Positions 1 to 4,963 of a stretch of DNA of 6,311 nt are shown piece by piece (the first letter of the stretch is position 1; the number at the start of each line of letters is the position of its first letter). The stretch is from an uncultured Bacteroidales bacterium (GTDB lineage: Bacteria; Bacteroidota; Bacteroidia; Bacteroidales; F082): the NCBI GenBank assembly GCA_946410535.1, contig CAMKAR010000132.1, positions 1-6,311 of the forward strand. Direction: 5' to 3'. A program made the translations under genes and the position numbers. A model generated the notes under the pieces. The model saw only the letters and a list, made by a program, of their open reading frames with translations, did not search any database and was not told the DNA's origin.

Positions 1-38
1 ACCTGTGTGGCGGTTCTTTCAAGTTCGTTGATGGTCAT
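1..38 (-). CDS. 5' end of a divergent gene, possibly transketolase (partial)
   Basis: The minus strand opens with ATG at 38-36 and reads MTINELERTATQ before leaving the window. Evidence that this is a real gene is the TAGCTTTGCA box on the same strand at 80-71, about 30 nt upstream of the ATG, and codons (ATC, AAC, GCC, ACC) like those of the neighbours. There is no Shine-Dalgarno sequence, as for the other genes here. From memory of the family, LExxAxQ followed by a Val codon (the last two bases are GT) resembles the start of Bacteroidota transketolase N-terminal regions, which continue with VRRDI. Twelve residues cannot prove this, so the product is a guess; the start itself is better supported. 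Confidence 0.45.
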   Translation of the reverse strand, partial: MTINELERTATQ

Positions 39-70
39 ATTGCGTGTGTTTGGATGGTCAAAATTACGAC

Positions 71-80
71 TGCAAAGCTA
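71..80 (-). promoter_or_regulatory. Bacteroidota-type -7 promoter box for the left divergent gene
   Basis: The minus strand reads TAGCTTTGCA, an exact match to TAnnTTTG, the -7 element used by the Bacteroidota primary sigma factor, plus the often-seen trailing CA. Transcription would start near 66-69, giving a leader of about 30 nt to the ATG at 38. The nearest upstream TTTG (-33 element; plus-strand 96-99) is only 15 nt away, shorter than usual, so the -33 part is weak. Confidence 0.6.
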
Positions 81-163
81 CGGAAAAAACCAATCCAAAT
101 CACGCCTGCCGGATTTATTTCCGCATCCCGACCAATTTTGGCCTCCATATCCGCCCTTTTTAT

Positions 164-173
164 TATTTTTGCA
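164..173 (+). promoter_or_regulatory. Bacteroidota-type -7 promoter box for the TPR-popT-aroE operon
   Basis: The plus strand reads TATTTTTGCA, an exact TAnnTTTG match with trailing CA. Transcription would start near 175-178, leaving a leader of only about 20 nt before the ATG at 197. A TTTG at 137-140 could be the -33 element, but its 23-nt spacing is at the long end. The region lies in a T-rich stretch, so some chance matching is possible. Confidence 0.55.
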
Positions 174-196
174 CCAAATTTTAGAAAAAACGGACC

Positions 197-1645
197 ATGT
201 TTGAGGACGAAGACTATTATCAGGAACACGAGGAAGAGATGGAAAAAGCCATCGAGAAGTACGAGGAAATGCTGAAAGACCACGACTCGGTTTACTTTGA
301 CAGTGAGGAGTTTGAGTACATCATCGACCACTACACCCAACACAATGAGCTGAAACGTTCGCGGCAAGCCGTGGAATTGGCCATGGAGCAGCATCCTGAA
401 AGCAACATGCTGAAAATCAAGATGGCACGACAATACCTCTTGGAAAACGACGCCCAACGCGCCTTCGACATCATGCAACACGTGGAACGCGACGACGATG
501 ACGACCCCGACTATTTCCTCACCCTCGGGTCGTGCTTGGCCGTCTTGGGCAAGTCGGAAGAGGCCTTGGAAAACTACCTTAGTGCCCTGCCCTACTTCGA
601 CGAGGACGAGAAGTTTGAACTCTACAACGCCATCGCCTACGAGTACCAACACATGCGCCAGTATGACCTCGCCCTCGAGTTCTACGGCAAAGCCCTCGCC
701 CTAGCCGACGACCGCGACACCATCTACCACGAAATACGCTGCTGCTACCTCAGCGCAGGCCGCAAGGACGATGCCCTCGCCTTTTTCCAAGAGATGATCG
801 ACAAGGACCCGCACAACAGCAAGGCCTGGACCAACATCGGCGACATCTACCGCATGATGGGTCAATACGAAGAAAGCATCGACCCTTACGAGTTTGCCCT
901 CAGCATCGACCCAGAGGACCTCTGGACCAACATGCACTTAGCCGACATCTATTATGACCTTGGCCGCTACAAGGAAGCCATCGACACCCTCGAAGAAGCC
1001 CTGCGCAACGGCATCGAGACCTCGATGATACATACCACCATCGGCGACTGCTACTACCGCCTCAACGACCTCCAGACCGCCGAAGAGCACTTCCGAAAAG
1101 CGTTGGAAATCAACCCGATGATAGGATCAGGCTATGCAGGTCTCGGCTATGTGTTCAGCGACCGTGGCCAAAGCCAGAAAGCCATCAAATACTTCGAGAA
1201 AGCCCTGCAACTGGAGCCGTGGGAAACCGACCACCTCTATTCGATGTCGACCGACTACATGAAGCTCAAGGAATACGACAAGGCCATGGAATGCCTGCGC
1301 AAGATACAAGAGCAAACGCCCTCCGACCCCGATGCCTACTACTACATCGCCGACCTATACGGACAGCAGGACAAAATCGACGAGGCCATCAACACCATCA
1401 AGTTCGGGCTGCTGCAAACCGACAACGAAGTGTCGCTGCTCTACCTTTTGGCCTATGCCTATTTCGTCAAAGGCAGCCACAGCGAAGGCCTTGAAGCACT
1501 GGACCAAGCCCTTGACGCCGACTTCGAGTTGTGGCCCGACTTCATCGAATACGACCGTGAGCTTTTAGCCAACGACACCGAGATTCTCCAACTCATCGAA
1601 CGACACAAACAGAACCAACAAACCACCAACACCACCAACGAATAA
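197..1645 (+). CDS. TPR-repeat protein (first gene of the operon)
   Basis: A 482-residue protein made almost wholly of tetratricopeptide repeats. About 11-12 units of 34 residues run back to back from roughly residue 37 to 444. The clearest are 105-138 (LGSCLAVLGKSEEALENYLSAL), 208-241 (AWTNIGDIYRMMGQYEESI), 276-308 (IGDCYYRLNDLQTAEEHFRKAL) and 309-342 (GLGYVFSDRGQSQKAIKYFEKA), with the typical G/A/Y and A-x-F/Y-x-K-A-L positions. The N-terminus is acidic and helical (residues 1-30), and an Asp run lies at 99-103. There is no signal peptide or membrane segment, so it is probably a cytoplasmic scaffold; TPRs bind proteins but no partner can be read here. The tail (471-482, Q/N/T-rich) is encoded by a short direct repeat. 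ATG 197 is chosen because the promoter box ends 24 nt upstream; upstream ATGs are in other frames. It is six nt from popT and surely cotranscribed. Catalytic function is unlikely. Confidence 0.93.
   Translation: MFEDEDYYQEHEEEMEKAIEKYEEMLKDHDSVYFDSEEFEYIIDHYTQHNELKRSRQAVELAMEQHPESNMLKIKMARQYLLENDAQRAFDIMQHVERDDDDDPDYFLTLGSCLAVLGKSEEALENYLSALPYFDEDEKFELYNAIAYEYQHMRQYDLALEFYGKALALADDRDTIYHEIRCCYLSAGRKDDALAFFQEMIDKDPHNSKAWTNIGDIYRMMGQYEESIDPYEFALSIDPEDLWTNMHLADIYYDLGRYKEAIDTLEEALRNGIETSMIHTTIGDCYYRLNDLQTAEEHFRKALEINPMIGSGYAGLGYVFSDRGQSQKAIKYFEKALQLEPWETDHLYSMSTDYMKLKEYDKAMECLRKIQEQTPSDPDAYYYIADLYGQQDKIDEAINTIKFGLLQTDNEVSLLYLLAYAYFVKGSHSEGLEALDQALDADFELWPDFIEYDRELLANDTEILQLIERHKQNQQTTNTTNE
1622..1639 (+). 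repeat. two-copy 9-bp direct repeat in the TPR gene tail
   Basis: ACCACCAAC occurs twice in a row, at 1622-1630 and 1631-1639, just before the stop codon. It encodes the TTN-TTN part of a low-complexity Q/N/T tail. Copy number could vary by slippage without altering the reading frame. Confidence 0.6.
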
Positions 1646-1651
1646 CGACCC

Positions 1652-2581
1652 ATGAAAGACTTCATATACAATTTCTTAAAAGGTATGGGAATGGGAGCCG
1701 CCAACGTCATCCCAGGCGTTTCGGGCGGCACAATCGCCTTGATTACTGGCATCTTCGAACGCCTTATCAACAGCATCAAGTCGTTCAACCTCACGGCATT
1801 GAAGCTGTTTTTCACCGGCAAGTGGAAAGCCTTTGCCGAACATGTCGACCTGAAATTCCTCGTTGCCGTGTTTCTTGGCATCGCCGCCGCCATCCTTTCG
1901 GTCGCCAAGCTGTTCAAGTTCCTCTTCGAGAACTACCCCGTCTACATCTGGGCGTTTTTCTTCGGCCTCATCATCGCCTCCATCTATTATGTGGGCCGCA
2001 CGGTGAACAAATGGAGCCTCGGCAGCATCCTGTTTTTCGCCATCGGCACGGGCATTGCCTTGCTCATCGCTTTCGGGACACCCGCTCAGGAAAACCACAA
2101 CTTCCTCTACCTGATTCTCTGCGGCGTGGTAGGCACTTGCAGCATGATACTCCCCGGACTTTCAGGCTCTTACGTCCTACTTTTGATGGGCAACTACGAA
2201 TATGTGATGATCGATGCCGTCAACATGCTGACCACATCGCCATGGGAAGGCATCAAGATATTGATTCCCGTGGTGATTGGTGCGGTCATCGGCCTTTTGG
2301 CCTTCGCCCACCTGCTCTCGTGGATCTTCAAGAACTTCCACGACCAAACCGTTGCCCTGCTGACGGGGTTCATCCTCGGCTCAACGCCCATCATTTGGCC
2401 TTGGAAGCACGCCATCACCAACGCACTGAAGGATGGAACCGAGAAAGTGGTCGGCTACCAATGGCAGTGGCCCGCCATTAATACTGAGTTTTTCATCGCA
2501 TTGGCTATCATGTTGTTAGGCGCAGCCATCATCATCGTCACCGAACAACTTGCCTCGAAGAAAGAGAAACAACCAAAATAA
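1652..2581 (+). CDS. popT: DUF368-family polyprenyl-phosphate transporter (PopT-like)
   Basis: A 309-residue integral membrane protein of the DUF368 family (Pfam PF04018). The family signature lies at the N-terminus, GMGMGAANVIPGVSGGT (residues 11-27), and recurs in the second half as ILPGLSGSY (166-174), as expected for the two-fold internal repeat. I count about eight hydrophobic segments, near 14-34, 68-86, 96-114, 122-142, 151-178, 202-225, 235-250 and 277-297; the C-terminus is basic (SKKEKQPK). Family members were shown in 2023 to help flip undecaprenyl phosphate back across the cytoplasmic membrane so that the carrier can be reused for peptidoglycan and other envelope glycans, a role shared with DedA proteins. 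The symbol is assigned by family, not by tested orthology. The start follows the TPR stop by 6 nt and places the signature at the usual N-terminal position. Length is normal and the gene looks intact. Confidence 0.92.
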   Translation: MKDFIYNFLKGMGMGAANVIPGVSGGTIALITGIFERLINSIKSFNLTALKLFFTGKWKAFAEHVDLKFLVAVFLGIAAAILSVAKLFKFLFENYPVYIWAFFFGLIIASIYYVGRTVNKWSLGSILFFAIGTGIALLIAFGTPAQENHNFLYLILCGVVGTCSMILPGLSGSYVLLLMGNYEYVMIDAVNMLTTSPWEGIKILIPVVIGAVIGLLAFAHLLSWIFKNFHDQTVALLTGFILGSTPIIWPWKHAITNALKDGTEKVVGYQWQWPAINTEFFIALAIMLLGAAIIIVTEQLASKKEKQPK

Positions 2582-2587
2582 ACGCAA

Positions 2588-3319
2588 ATGAAACGCTACG
2601 GACTCATCGGACACCCGCTGAAACACTCGATGTCGAGGCACCTCTTCAACGAGAAATTCGAATACGAAGGCTTGGACTGCCTTTATCAGCATTTCGACCT
2701 CAAATCGTTGGACGAGCTTAAAGACGTCATGGACAAATATCCCGACCTCTGCGGCTTCAACGTGACGATACCTTATAAAGAAAGCATCATCCCGCTGCTC
2801 GACGAGATTGACCCCGAGGCAAAAGAAATCGGTGCCGTCAACGTGGTGAAAATAACTGATGGCAAGCTGAAAGGCTACAACAGTGACGTTTATGGCTTCG
2901 GGCAGTTGCTCGACCGTGCCATCAACGGGAAAAGCATCGGACACGCCTTGGTCTTGGGCACGGGCGGTGCCTCCAAAGCGGTGCAATACGTGCTGAAACA
3001 GAAAGGAATAACCTACTCCACCGTCAGCCGCAGCGCAGAAAGAGGCGACTACACCTACGACGACCTCACCGACGACATCCTCCAGCAAAACCACCTTATC
3101 ATTAATACGACTCCCGTGGGCATGTTCCCACACATCGACGACTTCCCCGACCTGCACTACCAAGCCTTTGGCAAGAAGCACATCCTTATCGATTTGATTT
3201 ACAATCCGAAAGAGACTGCTTTCATGGAGCTGGGCAAGACCTGGGGCGCGAAGGTGTTTGGCGGAATGCAGATGTTTGAGGAACAGGCGAAACGGACTTG
3301 GGAGATATTTAGTAATTAA
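2588..3319 (+). CDS. aroE: shikimate dehydrogenase (NADP+)
   Basis: AroE reduces 3-dehydroshikimate to shikimate with NADPH, the fourth step of the cytoplasmic shikimate pathway. The hallmarks are present: shikimate-binding Ser14 and Ser16 in GHPLKHSMS, NVTIPYK with catalytic Lys64 (58-64), GAVNVV with Asn85, NSD with catalytic Asp100 (98-100), the Rossmann loop GTGGASKA (124-131), Arg148 in VSRSAERG for the NADP phosphate, NTTPVGM (173-179), DLIYNP (202-207), and GGMQMFEEQA (225-234) with the C-terminal Gln233 that contacts substrate. At 243 residues it is about 30 shorter than E. coli AroE; I recall this length as common in Bacteroidota, and nothing needed is missing. It lies 6 nt after popT and is the last gene of the operon. 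The intact catalytic pair argues for a true AroE rather than a YdiB-like or quinate enzyme. Confidence 0.96.
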   Translation: MKRYGLIGHPLKHSMSRHLFNEKFEYEGLDCLYQHFDLKSLDELKDVMDKYPDLCGFNVTIPYKESIIPLLDEIDPEAKEIGAVNVVKITDGKLKGYNSDVYGFGQLLDRAINGKSIGHALVLGTGGASKAVQYVLKQKGITYSTVSRSAERGDYTYDDLTDDILQQNHLIINTTPVGMFPHIDDFPDLHYQAFGKKHILIDLIYNPKETAFMELGKTWGAKVFGGMQMFEEQAKRTWEIFSN

Positions 3320-3362
3320 TCACAAAACATGCAAAACCCACAAAACAAAATAACGTGAGATG

Positions 3363-3389
3363 CGAAAGCCGCCAACCGGCAGGCTTTCG
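3363..3389 (+). other. GC-rich hairpin 1 of the intergenic element
   Basis: CGAAAGCC (3363-3370) pairs with GGCTTTCG (3382-3389). The stem continues as GCC (3371-3373) with GGC (3378-3380) after a bulged A at 3381, leaving the tetraloop AACC (3374-3377). It makes 11 base pairs in all. It has no T-run right after it, so it is not a classical terminator, though it may stall transcription or protect the 3' end of the aroE operon transcript. Confidence 0.65.
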
Positions 3390-3414
3390 GGCGGCAACCC
3401 GGTTGGGTGCCGCC
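3390..3414 (+). other. GC-rich hairpin 2 of the intergenic element
   Basis: GGCGGC (3390-3395) pairs with GCCGCC (3409-3414), and ACCC (3397-3400) with GGGT (3405-3408), with a bulged A at 3396 and the tetraloop GGTT (3401-3404). This gives 10 base pairs. It starts on the base after hairpin 1 ends. Its layout (6-8 bp, bulged A, 3-4 bp, tetraloop) is that of hairpin 1 read in reverse complement, which suggests two inverted copies of one repeat unit. Confidence 0.65.
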
Positions 3415-3469
3415 GCCCCAATAAAAGCAGTTTTGCCAGTTTTGTAGGTTTTGTGGGAAAAAAAGAGTT

Positions 3470-4906
3470 ATGACGAGACAAAAAGTTAAACGAGAACCCG
3501 AATACATCGAAAACGTTGAAATCGTCGACGCTGGTGCCGAAGGAATGTCGGTGGCCAAGCCCGAAGGGCGTGTGGTCTTCATCCCCTTTGGCGTGCCCGG
3601 CGACGTGGTCGACATCGAAGTCTACAAGCGCAAAAAGAACTTCTTTGAAGGCAAGATCTTGAACTTCAAGAAAATGTCGGACAAGCGCGTGGAGCCTGTA
3701 TGCCAACACTTTGGACTTTGCGGAGGCTGCAAGTGGCAACAGATGGCCTACGAATGGCAGATCCAATACAAACAGAAACAGGTGAAGGACAACTTCGACC
3801 GTATCGGCAAGATCGAGTATCCCGAAATACGCCCGATTTTGGGTTGCGAGAAGCAGTTTTTCTACCGCAACAAGTTAGAATACACCTTCTCGAACCGCAA
3901 GTGGCTCATCGACGGTGCGCCCGGCTCGCACGATGAAGAAGCCTGCAAGGGTTTAGGCTTCCACCTGCCCCAGCTCTTCGACCGCGTCGTCGACATCGAG
4001 CAATGCCACCTGCAGGCCGACCCATCGAACGACATCCGGCTGTTTGTCAGGAGGTTCACGTTGGAGCGCAAACTCCCCTACTACAACTTCCGCGCCCACG
4101 AGGGACTGCTGCGCAACCTCGTCATCCGCTGCAACTCGAAGGGCGAGTTCATGGTGATTTTAGTCATCAGCGAGGAGAACGAAGTGGTGCGCCACGAACT
4201 GGTGCCCGCCTTGGAGATGGCCTTCCCGCAAATCGTGTCGCTGCTCTTGGTCATCAACCCGAAGCTGAACGACATCATCAACGACCTGCCTTTTGAATGC
4301 CTCAAAGGCGAGCCTTACTTGATAGAGACGATGAAATCGCCGCGCCCGGGCTTCGGCGACCTCAAGTTCCGCATCGGGCCGGTGTCGTTCTTCCAAACCA
4401 ATGTCTACCAAGCCGAAAGGCTCTATAAAACCGCTTTCGATTTGGCCGAAGTGCAAGGCGACGAACTGATGTATGACCTCTACACGGGCACAGGCACCAT
4501 CGCCCAGTATTTCTCGCGCTTCGTGAAGAAAGTGGTCGGCATCGAGTACGTTCAAGCCGCCATCGACGACGCCAAGGTGAACGCCGAAATCAACGGCATC
4601 ACCAATTGCACGTTCTATGCCGGCGACATGGCCAAGGTGTTCACCGACGACTTCATCGAAAGCAACGGTCGTCCCGACTTCATCGTCACCGACCCGCCCC
4701 GTGCGGGCATGGCCGAAAAGGTTGTCGAGCAACTGCTGAAAATCAAGGCGAAGAAAATCGTCTATGTCAGCTGCAACCCCGCCACCCAAGCCCGCGACTT
4801 GCAGTTACTCGACAGCGCCTACAAGGTGCTGGCCGTGCAGCCCGTCGACATGTTCCCGCACACACAGCACGTGGAAAACGTGTGCCTGCTGGCCCTGCGC
4901 GACTGA
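3470..4906 (+). CDS. rlmD: 23S rRNA (uracil-C5)-methyltransferase, RlmD type
   Basis: A 478-residue SAM-dependent enzyme that forms 5-methyluridine in 23S rRNA (U1939 in E. coli). Domains in order: an N-terminal TRAM RNA-binding domain (about 10-67, with GAEGMSVAKPEGRVVFIPF), a [4Fe-4S] cluster site with Cys78, Cys84, Cys87 (CQHFGLCGGC) and Cys179, then the Rossmann methyltransferase. SAM-binding and catalytic motifs are FFQTN (307-311), DLYTGTGTI (336-344), GIEYV (357-361), TDPPRAG (407-413), the nucleophile Cys435 in VSCNP, and the general base Glu469 in HVENV. All residues known to be needed in E. coli RumA/RlmD have counterparts. ATG 3470 gives a full TRAM domain and follows an A-rich stretch. 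It lies 150 nt after aroE behind the palindromic element. No exact TAnnTTTG box precedes it (TAGGTTTT at 3445-3452 is one base off), so it may be read through from aroE. Bacteroidota often carry paralogues, so the exact target uridine (U1939 or U747) is not certain. Confidence 0.93.
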   Translation: MTRQKVKREPEYIENVEIVDAGAEGMSVAKPEGRVVFIPFGVPGDVVDIEVYKRKKNFFEGKILNFKKMSDKRVEPVCQHFGLCGGCKWQQMAYEWQIQYKQKQVKDNFDRIGKIEYPEIRPILGCEKQFFYRNKLEYTFSNRKWLIDGAPGSHDEEACKGLGFHLPQLFDRVVDIEQCHLQADPSNDIRLFVRRFTLERKLPYYNFRAHEGLLRNLVIRCNSKGEFMVILVISEENEVVRHELVPALEMAFPQIVSLLLVINPKLNDIINDLPFECLKGEPYLIETMKSPRPGFGDLKFRIGPVSFFQTNVYQAERLYKTAFDLAEVQGDELMYDLYTGTGTIAQYFSRFVKKVVGIEYVQAAIDDAKVNAEINGITNCTFYAGDMAKVFTDDFIESNGRPDFIVTDPPRAGMAEKVVEQLLKIKAKKIVYVSCNPATQARDLQLLDSAYKVLAVQPVDMFPHTQHVENVCLLALRD

Positions 4907-4912
4907 ACAAAA

Positions 4913-4943
4913 AAGGTCGGCAACCGTAGCGGTTGCCGACCTT
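4913..4943 (-). terminator. intrinsic terminator between convergent genes
   Basis: A perfect 14-bp inverted repeat (4913-4926 with 4930-4943) with the 3-nt loop TAG. Read on the minus strand it is followed at once by a run of T (plus-strand A at 4909-4914), the form expected of a Rho-independent terminator for the T9SS-cargo gene ending at 4964. On the plus strand it lies just 6 nt after the rlmD stop but is followed by CCAAAAAG, so it is a poor intrinsic terminator there; it may still define the rlmD mRNA end. Confidence 0.85.
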
Positions 4944-4963
4944 CCAAAAAGATTATGAAAAGA

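Larger units (their letters stand above)
3321..3455. repeat. composite palindromic (REPIN/MITE-like) intergenic element
   Basis: The outer arms, 3321-3346 and 3430-3455, are imperfect inverted repeats (21 of 26 positions match). Each arm contains three hexamers exactly 9 nt apart: CAAAAC at 3323, 3332 and 3341 on the left, and GTTTTG at 3430, 3439 and 3448 on the right. Between the arms is a GC-rich core of two abutting hairpins. There is no transposase and no gene. It fills nearly the whole gap between aroE and rlmD, ending 14 nt before the rlmD ATG. I infer a non-autonomous repeat family; multiplicity in the genome cannot be seen from one copy. Confidence 0.6.

Noticed and set aside
372..380. 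Dockerin-like CGDANGDSE loop in the T9SS protein (residue numbers, coding about 5170-5197)
   Set aside because: Only one short loop is present, without the paired second repeat of a dockerin; treated as a linker before the sorting domain.
35..652. 205-codon open frame on the minus strand opposite the TPR gene
   Set aside because: It lies antisense to a well-supported TPR protein, has Val/Leu/Phe-rich composition typical of the complement of acidic GC-biased codons, and shows no domain.
2516..3181. 221-codon minus-strand open frame opposite popT/aroE
   Set aside because: It overlaps two genes with intact motifs and has a biased, motif-free translation; it is a shadow.
3390..3414. Classical Rho-independent terminator for the aroE operon
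   Set aside because: The stem is followed by GCCCCAATAAAAG, not by a T-run; the T-rich arm begins 15 nt later, so it was annotated as a structured repeat instead.
3316..3766. minus-strand open frames, and a short plus-strand frame (ATG at 3360), through the palindromic element
   Set aside because: They read through hairpins and repeats and have no start signals; the apparent peptides are a by-product of the GC-rich repeat.
4160..4789. 209-codon minus-strand open frame opposite rlmD
   Set aside because: It is antisense to the catalytic half of RlmD; its His/Asp/Val-rich composition mirrors the coding strand.
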